Source of the DNA: FEN-1139 sp964396375
GTDB lineage: Bacteria > Myxococcota_A > Polyangia > Polyangiales > Polyangiaceae
DNA: 64,000 nt
Direction of reading: 5' to 3'
Assembly (NCBI GenBank): GCA_964396375.1
Contig: CAYNEY010000013.1
Coordinates: 1 to 64,000 of the forward strand
Every line of letters starts with the position of its first letter. The stretch's first letter is position 1. This document shows, one piece after another, positions 1 to 7,792 of the stretch. The position numbers were made by a program, and so were the translations under genes. A model generated the notes under the pieces. The model worked only from the letters and a program-made list of their open reading frames with translations. It ran no database searches and was not told the DNA's origin.

Positions 1-96
1 CAGTGTCGCTTTTCGCCTTGCACCCCGGTCATCTTGGCGATAACACATGCCGCCCCGGGGAGCCATCCGGCCCTCTGGTGAGGCCTCCCAAGGTCT

Positions 97-167
97 TGGG
101 GAATCGTCTAATGGCAGGACAACGGATTCTGGTTCCGTTTATCAAGGTTCGAATCCTTGTTCCCCAG
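97..167 (+). tRNA. tRNA-Gln (anticodon CUG)
   Basis: The cloverleaf folds by eye. The acceptor stem pairs 97-103 with 160-166, and the anticodon stem ACGGA/TCCGT (122-126 with 134-138) encloses anticodon CTG at 129-131, which reads CAG. The T-arm has the normal TTCGAAT loop. Residue 167 is the discriminator G and no CCA is encoded. It lies 36 bp upstream of a tRNA-Glu, and the two probably share a transcript ending at the hairpin at 299-339. Confidence 0.95.
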
Positions 168-203
168 CTCAGCGACTCCTCGGGACTGTCGAAGAGGAGT
201 CAA

Positions 204-275
204 GGCCCCATCGTCTAGTGGTTAGGACATCGGCCTCTCACGCCGGTAACACGAGTTCAACTCTCGTTGGGGTCG
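204..275 (+). tRNA. tRNA-Glu (anticodon CUC)
   Basis: The acceptor stem pairs 204-210 with 268-274, including one G-U pair. The anticodon stem 230-234/242-246 surrounds anticodon CTC at 237-239, which reads GAG. The T-stem ACGAG/CTCGT closes a TTCAACT loop. The discriminator is G275 and CCA is not encoded. It probably forms an operon with the upstream tRNA-Gln. Confidence 0.94.
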
Positions 276-298
276 CAGGGATTGCGAAGTGAGAAATA

Positions 299-339
299 GG
301 GCGACTTGGATCCTGGTCCAGGTCGCCCGTCCTGTTTTT
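299..339 (+). terminator. Rho-independent terminator of the tRNA pair
   Basis: A 12-bp stem with one G-U pair (299-310 with 317-328) closes a 6-nt loop and is followed by TTTTT at 335-339. It sits 24 nt past the tRNA-Glu end, as expected for a terminator of the tRNA transcript. Confidence 0.88.
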
Positions 340-353
340 GTCCCTCCCCGTTT

Positions 354-381
354 AGTTGACATAATGTATATTATGCGACAA
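354..381. other. Candidate dif site (XerC/XerD chromosome-dimer resolution)
   Basis: The 28 bp split as two 11-bp arms, AGTTGACATAA and TTATGCGACAA, around the 6-bp centre TGTATA. Compared with the E. coli dif sequence as I remember it, the left arm is a near match to the inverted XerD arm (9 of 11) and the right arm to the inverted XerC arm (7 of 11, including TTATGCG). The site is intergenic, between the tRNA terminator and the 3' end of the bamB-like gene. No xerC or xerD gene is in the window. The resemblance is seen directly; the function is inferred. Confidence 0.72.
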
Positions 382-426
382 ACGTAAACACACGGAAAGG
401 GGACGGCTCACCGACCCCAATCCACT

Positions 427-1725
427 TCAGAAGATATGGCCGCCGTCGTAGCCGCGACCCCAGATCTCGGTGGTGGGAGTCTTGTCCCGGCCTCGTGGAT
501 CCGTCACCACCAAAGAGAGCAACCGGCCGCCGTTGGTCATCACGAATGCCCGGTTTCCGCTGGTAGCAGCGGCGCCAGCCACACCATCTACTACATGCAG
601 CCCATCGATCACCCGTCCATCAAGTGGTGAGACCAGGTAAACACCTAACTGGGATGCAGAGACCAGGAGCGCTCCGGCAACCAGGCTCATGGATGTGACT
701 CCGCCCGCCGGCAAAGGAGAACGCCACTCCGTGGCCCCCGAGTCCGGATCGATGCCGAAGAGCCCAGTTGTACCAGACGCGGCGATCAAGAGCCGTCGCC
801 GGCCTCCTTGCGAACCTGGAGCGCGCGGCTGATCGAGCAAGAGCAGGCTCTGGACGCCCAGTATCCCTGGGTTGTTCCACAGTTGGGTGCCGGCCTCCCG
901 TTCGAGCGCAAAGACTCCGCCCACGATACTGCCTACAAAGAGGACCGGCACGTCATCGATCGTGCCCGGTACGGGGGTTGTGTCCACATCCAGATACGGA
1001 GGTATGTCCCCCAGGTTCTGCTCTGCTTCGGCTGCCAAATCCACCGGCTGCCAGCGCTCATGGCCGGTCAGTCGATCGTACGACATCACCATCCCGTCCG
1101 AGAAGCCCGCAAAAACGCGATCTTGCGTGACGAGAAGGCCCGAGTGGCCAGCAATTTCCATACCGGTTGCGGGTGTTCGGTGCTGAGTCCAGAGTAGCTT
1201 CCCTGTCAGCAGAGAGAGGGCAAGAATAGTATCGTTGGCGTTGATCGTGTAGAGGGTGTCACCGATCACGATGGGGCGATGGGCGATCTCCGAGTTGGAG
1301 GCGAAGCGAAAGCGAAGCTCACCGTTCCGGGCGTCAACCCGATAGAGCGCCCCATCCGCCGCACCAAAGAATACGCTGTTCGTGGCCGGGTGAAATAGGG
1401 GCTCGCTCTGTACGGCACCCATGGTCTGAAAGCGCCATAGCGCACTCCCATCCCGCGCATCGAGGCAATAGAGTCCTCCATCACTCGACCCGACGAAAAC
1501 GCGCCCCCCTTCCCTATCGATCGCCGGCTTGCCGCGTTCGTAGGGCTCACCCATTCTGCGGGATTGCGCCACAAGCGGTGTCGTGTAGACCACATTGAGG
1601 CTGCCGCTCGGACGCTCCGCCCAGGTTGGTTGGTCCGGAACTGGGCTACTCTGAAAGAGCGCTTCGCAGCCAACGAGGCAAAGCAGAAGAAGAGTTGGGA
1701 GAAAGGCGCGGCGCATCGTCGTCAC
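427..1725 (-). CDS. bamB: BamB-like PQQ-repeat beta-propeller lipoprotein
   Basis: This 432-residue protein starts with a lipoprotein signal (lipobox LVGC, Cys20). The rest is a series of beta-propeller blades of the PQQ-like type, with motifs such as GGLYCLDARDGSALWRF and GALYRVDARNGELRF. That fits BamB, the lipoprotein subunit of the outer-membrane beta-barrel assembly machine. Its ATG overlaps the stop of the upstream TPR gene by 4 nt, so the two are translationally coupled. The same pairing (yfgM next to bamB) is known in other Proteobacteria and supports the assignment. A generic PQQ-propeller lipoprotein is the alternative. Confidence 0.75.
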   Translation of the reverse strand: MTTMRRAFLPTLLLLCLVGCEALFQSSPVPDQPTWAERPSGSLNVVYTTPLVAQSRRMGEPYERGKPAIDREGGRVFVGSSDGGLYCLDARDGSALWRFQTMGAVQSEPLFHPATNSVFFGAADGALYRVDARNGELRFRFASNSEIAHRPIVIGDTLYTINANDTILALSLLTGKLLWTQHRTPATGMEIAGHSGLLVTQDRVFAGFSDGMVMSYDRLTGHERWQPVDLAAEAEQNLGDIPPYLDVDTTPVPGTIDDVPVLFVGSIVGGVFALEREAGTQLWNNPGILGVQSLLLLDQPRAPGSQGGRRRLLIAASGTTGLFGIDPDSGATEWRSPLPAGGVTSMSLVAGALLVSASQLGVYLVSPLDGRVIDGLHVVDGVAGAAATSGNRAFVMTNGGRLLSLVVTDPRGRDKTPTTEIWGRGYDGGHIF

Positions 1726-3092
1726 GGACTCTCGGCTTCGGAACTCGAGGATTCCGGTGAGTTGGCAGGGGCAGAGACTGGCTCAGCCGGTGCAGCGGGA
1801 GGAGCCGCGGTAGGGGCGGAAACGGGCTTCACTGGCGAATCCGATGTCGGTGCCGCAGGGACTGCTGGCGGCGCCGGCGTGTCTCCCTCAACGGTGCCGA
1901 CTGGTGCTGCAGGGACTGCTGGCGGCGCCGGCGTGTCTCCCTCAACGGTGCCGACTGGTGCTGCAGGGACTGCTGGCGGCGCCGGCGGGGTCTGATGCTG
2001 CATGCGTTCGAGCAGCTTCTGGAGGCGCTCAGGATCGCTCTTCAGCAAATCTCCGAGGTTGGGCGGCTCCGCCAAACCGCTGGCAAGGGCGGGATCGATC
2101 TCTGCCAGCAGCCGCCCAACTCCCTTGGCCAGATAGGTAGGTCTTCGCTCCGCCTGCTCGGGCTTCTTGTCCTTGTCGACCAGCCTCTCCTTGGCCTTCA
2201 ACAGCAGTTCTTTGGCCTTGTCCTTGTCTCCGCGCGCCAGCAGCAATCGACCTTGATGATAGAGGCCGGTGGTGGACAAGTTGGCCGCGCCTTCCATGTT
2301 CGTCAATTCGCGGTAGGCCTGAAGTGCCCCCTCCAAGTCCTTCTTCGCTTCCAGGCAGAACCCCATCCCTTCGAGTGCGCGGCCTCGCACGTCGAGGTCC
2401 TCTCGTGCCAAATCACTTGCCCGAACCGCGCGGTAGAGGCTCAGACTCTCGTCCCACTTCTTCTGCTCGAAGAGCAAACCAGCAAGCCCTAGGCGGGCAA
2501 ACCACCCCCCGGTCTTCTCTCCTTGTTCGCGAATCGCACGTCGGTAACGATCCTCAGCGGCCGTGGCGCGCTCTTCTGCAGAAACAAAGCTGGGTGCGGT
2601 AGACAACCGAGCGATCGCCTGTTCTTCGTCGGCATCCTGCCCTTCAGTCTGGGGCACCACCCGTCCGCGCTCCGCGTCCACGCCCAGGAAGGCGGCATCC
2701 GTGGTTTGTGCGGCGGCGGTGAGAGTGAAGTACCGGTACCCCTGAAAGCCAAGGCCTCCCACCACCGTGCCGATCACCACCCACTGCAACCACTTGAAGT
2801 TCGCGCGCACCCAGACCGTGACGGCATGCGTGGTCCGGACCAAGATGTCATCCATGCGCTCGCTCGCGTCCAACCCCACTGGCGCATGAGCCGCCCGACC
2901 GCGCTCCCGTTTCGACTGCCGATCACGCGCCGCCTCCGCGCGCATACGGGCGTTGCGATCCCGAATCTGCTCGATGGCGTTGGAGGCTGGAGGAGGCGCA
3001 TCGGACGCTTGCTCGACGGAGGTCGTGTCGCCCTGGTCCTCGGTTTTGGCTCGTCGTTGAGCTCGCCTGGTATCGTCGCTATGGTCAGTCAC
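1722..3092 (-). CDS. YfgM-like membrane-anchored TPR protein
   Basis: This 456-residue protein has a charged cytoplasmic N-terminus (about 1-100), one membrane segment (about 103-119) and a TPR-like helical region (about 165-345). It ends in a Pro/Ala-rich tail containing 18-residue repeats. The architecture matches YfgM, an inner-membrane protein with periplasmic TPRs that works with SecYEG and periplasmic chaperones. Translational coupling to the bamB-like gene strengthens this. The long acidic/basic N-terminus and the proline-rich tail are extra compared with E. coli YfgM, so orthology is inferred from architecture and neighbourhood rather than from clear identity. Confidence 0.65.
   Translation of the reverse strand: MTDHSDDTRRAQRRAKTEDQGDTTSVEQASDAPPPASNAIEQIRDRNARMRAEAARDRQSKRERGRAAHAPVGLDASERMDDILVRTTHAVTVWVRANFKWLQWVVIGTVVGGLGFQGYRYFTLTAAAQTTDAAFLGVDAERGRVVPQTEGQDADEEQAIARLSTAPSFVSAEERATAAEDRYRRAIREQGEKTGGWFARLGLAGLLFEQKKWDESLSLYRAVRASDLAREDLDVRGRALEGMGFCLEAKKDLEGALQAYRELTNMEGAANLSTTGLYHQGRLLLARGDKDKAKELLLKAKERLVDKDKKPEQAERRPTYLAKGVGRLLAEIDPALASGLAEPPNLGDLLKSDPERLQKLLERMQHQTPPAPPAVPAAPVGTVEGDTPAPPAVPAAPVGTVEGDTPAPPAVPAAPTSDSPVKPVSAPTAAPPAAPAEPVSAPANSPESSSSEAESP
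1849..1989 (-). repeat. 54-bp tandem repeat inside the yfgM-like gene
   Basis: Two full 54-bp units (starting at 1849 and 1903) and a 33-34 bp partial unit (from 1957) are almost identical. They encode an 18-residue Pro/Ala-rich unit beginning APPAVPAAPVG in the C-terminal tail of the TPR protein. This is an in-frame coding minisatellite that could vary in copy number. Confidence 0.9.
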
Positions 3093-3169
3093 CGCGCGCG
3101 GCTATACCACGGCTATCGCTGCTTGGTTTGCGGGAACGACCAGACCACCGGCATTTCGGCGGACTTGGG

Positions 3170-6100
3170 TCAGCGGTTCGAGTCCGTCACCGGCGGCTGC
3201 CAAGGCTTCGGGGGGGGCGGTGGGATCTCCTCTGTCAAGGGGACGACAGCCAGAGCCTGGAGCCGAACGTTGGTGGTGGCAAGTATGGAGAGTTCTAGTG
3301 CCCGACCCCCACGGAGAACCCCAAAGCCCTGGGGTAGACGAGCCGCCAGCTCGACCGGCTCAGGACCAGAGGGCACAACCAATACCACGGCTCTCTCTGC
3401 GTCAACTTCATCTTTATTTCCAATATCTTGCTTGACGAGAGTTGATTTAGAACCTGAGCTTGTCTGAACCAGTCCGGGCGGGCGTGCCACCCGCACCTCC
3501 CCGGGCTGAAGATCTTCAGTATGTACTCGAACTATAACGCGCAATCCTTCGGTATCATAAGCAGTTTTTGGAACTTGAACGGTGAGCTTCACCCCATTGT
3601 GCGCCTCGCGGGCCAACCGCTGCAGCTCTCGGCGGCTGGGCCCACCGATGTGTTCGAGGATCTTGGACTTCAACGCGAGATCAAGTCCGTTCGGGATGGG
3701 ATCGGGTACTCCCAAGAATCTCACCAGCGGGCCGGCGAGTTCGGCCTCCGCACCCAGCCGCACGAGTGCATCGGCCAAAGCCACCCGGCTGCTCTGGTAG
3801 CGCTCCTCGCCGAGGGCGCGAGTCAACGGAACAAGAGCGGCACGATCTCCTATTTGCGCCAATGTCTGGGCGATCAGGGGCCTGAGACGGACATCCGTCA
3901 GGGTCGCAAGCAGGGGAACGACGGCATCCTTTTCGCGTAATTGAGCGAAGACGATGAGGAGCTGCCGCGAGCGCTCGTGGGGACAGCGCTCGCGCTCCTT
4001 CCACCACTCGATCAGGGTCGTCACACCCCGCCGATCCCCATTTTCAGCTAGCGCCAGGGCGGCGAGACGCCGGAAGTTCAGGTCAGGCGACTGGAAAACA
4101 TCGTAGACCAGGGGCGCTCCCCGGCCCAACCGGACCAGGGCCAGCGCAAGCCAGGTTCGGGCCTCGGAATCCTCCTCCCGACCGAGCGCCAACACGAGGC
4201 TGCCGACGGTTGTTTGCTGCCTCAACTCGAATAGGAGTTCGGCTGCCTTGCGGCGAATCTGGGGGTCCGCATCGTCGAGCAGCTGCGCGATCTCGGCGGC
4301 AGCGTCAACATCGCCGCTGATGCCCCGGATGATGGCCGGCGGCCAAGCTTTCCCTTCCTTACGAAGACCCTCCGTTTCATAGAGGCCGTGGGAAGTGGTG
4401 AGATGCTGCGCCAGACGACGCATGGTCTCTGCGCGCTCCCGTCGTTCGGCAGTAAGGTCGAATTTCTGGCCTGGATCGCTGTGAAGGTCGAACAGCCGGC
4501 ACGCTCCAAGCTTGCGCTGGCAGATCAAGCGTTCCTTGCCGAGTGCCAGACCAAGCTGCTCGTCGGTCTCCATCGCGGCAAACCCCTCCCCTGCTTGGAC
4601 TGTCCCACGAGCCACTGGCCCGAGGTCACGGCCACGAATTCTCGGCGGACGGGGCACCTCCAGACCTGCAAGGATCGTGGGCAGAAGGTCAATGGTCTGA
4701 ACAGGCTCCGGCACCACCCGTGGGGCAAGCTGTTCCGGGGCGTGGAAGATGAGAGGCACCCGGACCTGTTCCTCGTAGACTGTCGTGCCGTGGTAGCGGC
4801 CTCCGTGTTCGCCGAATTCCTCACCGTGGTCCGCTGTCACGATCAGCAGCCCTGTCGGACTCCGCTTTCGAAAGAGCCTGACGAGTTCGGCCACCATATG
4901 GTCCGCCATAGCGATCTCTGAGTCGTAGCGGTCTACGTCACGCTCACCGAAGTCGAACTCTGGGTGGGTCTGGTAGGGTTCATGCGGCAAAAAGGAGTGA
5001 ACCCAGAGAAAGACGCGCTCCTTCGGGGAGAGTCGTTCCAGGTAATCTCGCACCTGAGCGACTCGGGCAGCTCCTTCTGCAAACTCCACTTTCTCATACT
5101 CGAAGCCGAGCTTGCTCTGGATGAATGGTGTGAAGCGCTCGGTGTCGATGAAGAAGACCGCCGGCGGATAGAAACCCGCGGTCTTGTAGCCGTAGCGGCG
5201 CAACAAGAAGGGCCAGGTCTCTGAGTCGACTCCAGCGCCCTGAAGCAGAAGTGGACGCATGTACTTTCCGGTCATCAGCGAAACGACCGAGTAAGATGTG
5301 TGCGGGGTCGGGGCGTAGGCGTACTCGAAGCGCACTCCCTCCCGCGCCAGCCGATCCAGTTCGGGGGTGGTACGGCGCGGATAACCGTAGGCTCCCACAT
5401 GGTCGGCACGCAGGGCGTCGATCGTGATCAAGAAGATGTCTCGGTCGGCGAGTTCCAAACCGCGTGCGGTGCTCGCGCCTGGGCGGCTGTCGGGAAGCTC
5501 CCCCCCCTGCTTGAACTCGAAAGGTGCGGGAAACAGCTCGGTTGCTCTACGGAGAACTTCGCCGGCAACCGGGGCCTGACTCGCGACAAGCAGGCGAAAA
5601 TTGTCGAAACCACGGAGCTTCTCGAAGCCCAACGGGCTTGCCGCCGCCAAGCCGATCAGACTGGCGAGGACGGACACGATAACCCTTCGCCGAGCGCGAG
5701 CGCCACCGATCATGGGCAGCGGCAGGACGACGGCGATCGAGACGACACAGGCCATTGTGAGGAGGGCGAGAGCGAGATGAAAGGCGGGATAGAGCCGGAC
5801 TAGAACCCACCGATTGGCCAGTTCAGAGGTGAGTAAGAGCAGCAGGCTACCCATCACCACCGTCCGCGGTCGCTGCCGTATTGAGCGGGCGAGCCAGGGC
5901 AAACTGGCTGCCAGACACAGTGCTGACAGCAGCGCCACCGATGCGGTGAACGCGAGCCTGGTTGGGGGGCTAGCCAGGTGCCGTCCTCCTCCCACCGCGA
6001 AAGCAGTGAGCCCGCCAAAGAGCGCCCCGACGAAACTGAGCGCCACCCGTGCACCCGTCCTATCCGCGTGAGGGAGGAGGCGGGCGATCGGAGTCAAGAA

Positions 6101-6280
6101 GACCGCAAAAAGACCCGTTATCGCAAGCAAGAGCGGGGCGAAGTAGAGAAGGGCAAACTGCACCTCCCAGACGCTGGTCAGAACCCCACCGTTCAAAACC
6201 AGGACCACCAGCAGTTCGAACAGGCAAGCCAACCAGCTGAGGAGTACCCCCCAAACGACCTGCTCGAGCGCGCCCATCAT
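3170..6280 (-). CDS. Membrane-bound sulfatase/phosphotransferase-fold enzyme with HEAT repeats
   Basis: This 1036-residue protein has about seven N-terminal membrane segments (1-220), an alkaline-phosphatase/sulfatase-fold domain (about 278-600) and a C-terminal array of HEAT-like repeats (about 640-880). Metal-site motifs are visible (ITIDALRADHVGAYGY near 286-300 and TADHGEEFGEHG). Where a sulfatase has the formylglycine motif CxPSR, this protein has TSYSV with Thr328 at the nucleophile position. Thr is used in LtaS and phosphoethanolamine transferases. The enzyme is therefore more likely a phospho- or lipid-headgroup transferase, or an unusual hydrolase, than a formylglycine sulfatase. It starts 19 nt after the greA stop and is probably co-transcribed. 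Confidence 0.75.
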   Translation of the reverse strand: MMGALEQVVWGVLLSWLACLFELLVVLVLNGGVLTSVWEVQFALLYFAPLLLAITGLFAVFLTPIARLLPHADRTGARVALSFVGALFGGLTAFAVGGGRHLASPPTRLAFTASVALLSALCLAASLPWLARSIRQRPRTVVMGSLLLLLTSELANRWVLVRLYPAFHLALALLTMACVVSIAVVLPLPMIGGARARRRVIVSVLASLIGLAAASPLGFEKLRGFDNFRLLVASQAPVAGEVLRRATELFPAPFEFKQGGELPDSRPGASTARGLELADRDIFLITIDALRADHVGAYGYPRRTTPELDRLAREGVRFEYAYAPTPHTSYSVVSLMTGKYMRPLLLQGAGVDSETWPFLLRRYGYKTAGFYPPAVFFIDTERFTPFIQSKLGFEYEKVEFAEGAARVAQVRDYLERLSPKERVFLWVHSFLPHEPYQTHPEFDFGERDVDRYDSEIAMADHMVAELVRLFRKRSPTGLLIVTADHGEEFGEHGGRYHGTTVYEEQVRVPLIFHAPEQLAPRVVPEPVQTIDLLPTILAGLEVPRPPRIRGRDLGPVARGTVQAGEGFAAMETDEQLGLALGKERLICQRKLGACRLFDLHSDPGQKFDLTAERRERAETMRRLAQHLTTSHGLYETEGLRKEGKAWPPAIIRGISGDVDAAAEIAQLLDDADPQIRRKAAELLFELRQQTTVGSLVLALGREEDSEARTWLALALVRLGRGAPLVYDVFQSPDLNFRRLAALALAENGDRRGVTTLIEWWKERERCPHERSRQLLIVFAQLREKDAVVPLLATLTDVRLRPLIAQTLAQIGDRAALVPLTRALGEERYQSSRVALADALVRLGAEAELAGPLVRFLGVPDPIPNGLDLALKSKILEHIGGPSRRELQRLAREAHNGVKLTVQVPKTAYDTEGLRVIVRVHTEDLQPGEVRVARPPGLVQTSSGSKSTLVKQDIGNKDEVDAERAVVLVVPSGPEPVELAARLPQGFGVLRGGRALELSILATTNVRLQALAVVPLTEEIPPPPPKPWQPPVTDSNR

Positions 6281-6299
6281 CCTCGCCGGCTCCGCCAGC

Positions 6300-6779
6300 C
6301 TAGACGAACGAAACGTCGGTGATCTCGTAGCGCCGAGTTCCGGCCGGCAGCTTCACCGTTACCTCGTCGCCTATCTCGCGGCCGATCAGGGCACGAGCCA
6401 ACGGCGCGGAGATCGAAATCGAGCCGTCGGCCAGATCTGCCTCCTCCGCCCCCAAGATCCGGTAGGTCACCGCCTCGTCCGTGTCCAGATTCAAGAGTCC
6501 GACCGTCGCACCGAAGCGGACACGAGTACCGCTCAACGTGGTGGGATCGATCACCTCAGCACGGGAGAGCTTGTCCTCCAAATCCTTGATCCGCGCCTCC
6601 ACCATACCCTGGCGCTCCTTCGCTGCATGATACTCAGCGTTTTCACTGAGATCACCATGCTCCCGCGCGACTTCGATATCGCGTGAAATCCTTGGACGCT
6701 CCTCCTTCAAACGGGTGAGTTCCGCGCGCATCTTCACTGCCCCCGCGGGGGTCATTGGCACCTTCTGGATCTCGGACAT
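6300..6779 (-). CDS. greA: Transcription elongation factor GreA
   Basis: At 159 residues this is the normal GreA length. The N-terminal coiled coil carries the hallmark AREHGDLSENAEYHAAKE, whose acidic tip residues Asp43 and Glu46 match those that coordinate Mg in the RNA polymerase secondary channel. The C-terminal FKBP-like domain ends in the typical GDEV-x-V region. GreA rescues backtracked RNA polymerase by stimulating transcript cleavage. An SD-like AGGGAG lies 5 nt before the ATG. The gene heads a probable minus-strand operon with the sulfatase-fold gene. Confidence 0.95.
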   Translation of the reverse strand: MSEIQKVPMTPAGAVKMRAELTRLKEERPRISRDIEVAREHGDLSENAEYHAAKERQGMVEARIKDLEDKLSRAEVIDPTTLSGTRVRFGATVGLLNLDTDEAVTYRILGAEEADLADGSISISAPLARALIGREIGDEVTVKLPAGTRRYEITDVSFV

Positions 6780-6816
6780 GCGAACTCCCTATTACTACAA
6801 GGTTTTCCCTGGGCAA

Positions 6817-6834
6817 GGCCGAGGATTCTCGGCC
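6817..6834 (-). promoter_or_regulatory. Hairpin in the greA leader
   Basis: A perfect 7-bp stem GGCCGAG/CTCGGCC with a 4-nt loop lies 38-55 nt upstream of the greA start, in the spacer shared with the divergent bamD gene. There is no U-tract after it on either strand, so a plain terminator is unlikely. Its role is unknown. Confidence 0.4.
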
Positions 6835-6961
6835 ACCACGGCGGTCGTGTTGGTGTGAACGGCTCGAAGAGGAGCCCTCCGCCTGGGGGTTTTCCCACGA
6901 AGCTGTGGAATCGCCCAGCTCGTTCTTGCGTCCGGGTCCGGATACCGCTACCAACTCACCC

Positions 6962-7771
6962 GTGTTTTCGCCACGTTGGACGGTCTTGGTCCTCCTCGCT
7001 GCCTGCCTGCTCGGCAGTACGCTGCCCGCTTGTGGTGGCGGTACCCCCCCTCCCCAGAGCCCACCCCTCTACGAGGAGAACGCGCGCCGCGCTTACGCTG
7101 CAGCGCTCGCGGAAATCGAGGACAGGGACTGGGAAAGCGCCACCTCCATGCTGGAGCAGATTCGGCGCGAGTATGTGTACAGTCGCTATGCGCGGCTTGC
7201 CGAGCTCCGCCTAGCAGACATCGCCTACTCCGAGGAGAAGTACGCCGAGGCGGTCAGCGCCTACCGTCAGTATGTCAAGGATCACCCCAACGATCCGGAG
7301 AACGTGTACGCGCGTTACCGCACCTGCAAGGGCTTGTTCGAGCAGTTTGGGGACAGCTTCATGCTTCCGCCCCAAGAGGAGAGGGACCTTGCTGCCGCCG
7401 TAGATGCCTACGCTGCGCTCGGTGCCTTTCTTCGCGACTACCCCGACTACCGCTTCGCACCAGAGCTCTCATACATGGCGCTCGTGACCGGGGGGCTTCT
7501 GGCGCGGCATGAGCTCTACGTGGCGCGCTTCTACCTGCGCGATCAAAGATTCCAGGCAGCGGAGGCACGCTGTCGCTACGCGATCGAGCGGTACCCAGGT
7601 TCCGGTCTCGAGCCCGAAGCACTGGTGCTGCTCGGTGAGACCTACCTCAAGCTGAAGCGGCCCAAAGAGGCTCGTCTGGCTTTGGAACGCGTGCTCTCCG
7701 AACACCCAGACAGCGCCTTTTACGTCCCCGCGTCCCGATTTCTCGCGGAGATCCCCGCCCTGTCGCGCTGA
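6962..7771 (+). CDS. bamD: Outer membrane assembly lipoprotein BamD
   Basis: Read from GTG 6962 the protein is 269 residues, with a signal peptide ending in lipobox LPAC (Cys24). TPR helices follow, with typical BamD wording such as YSRYARLAELRLADIAYSEE, YRQYVKDHPND and VLSEHPDSAFY. BamD is the essential TPR lipoprotein of the BAM complex. The frame stays open upstream to 6755, but that extension runs into greA and would bury the signal peptide. No clear SD precedes GTG 6962, so the exact start is uncertain. It is 21 bp upstream of the NtrC-family gene, a likely operon. Confidence 0.85.
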   Translation: MFSPRWTVLVLLAACLLGSTLPACGGGTPPPQSPPLYEENARRAYAAALAEIEDRDWESATSMLEQIRREYVYSRYARLAELRLADIAYSEEKYAEAVSAYRQYVKDHPNDPENVYARYRTCKGLFEQFGDSFMLPPQEERDLAAAVDAYAALGAFLRDYPDYRFAPELSYMALVTGGLLARHELYVARFYLRDQRFQAAEARCRYAIERYPGSGLEPEALVLLGETYLKLKRPKEARLALERVLSEHPDSAFYVPASRFLAEIPALSR

Positions 7772-7792
7772 ATCTCCCAAACACCAATCGCC

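Noticed and set aside
354..381. Reading the TTGACATAATGTATATTATG stretch as a sigma-70 promoter
   Set aside because: TTGACA and the TATATT-like hexamer are too close for a -35/-10 pair, no gene starts just downstream, and the symmetric 11-6-11 structure fits dif better.
1849..1989. 54-bp direct repeats as a CRISPR array
   Set aside because: The units are contiguous with no unique spacers and stay in frame in a coding region.
2523..3467. 314-residue plus-strand open frame
   Set aside because: It lies antisense to the yfgM-like gene and the start of the sulfatase-fold gene, has no SD and shows no family resemblance.
6755..6961. Upstream extension of bamD to the first ATG
   Set aside because: It overlaps greA, has no family similarity and would place 69 residues before the lipoprotein signal.
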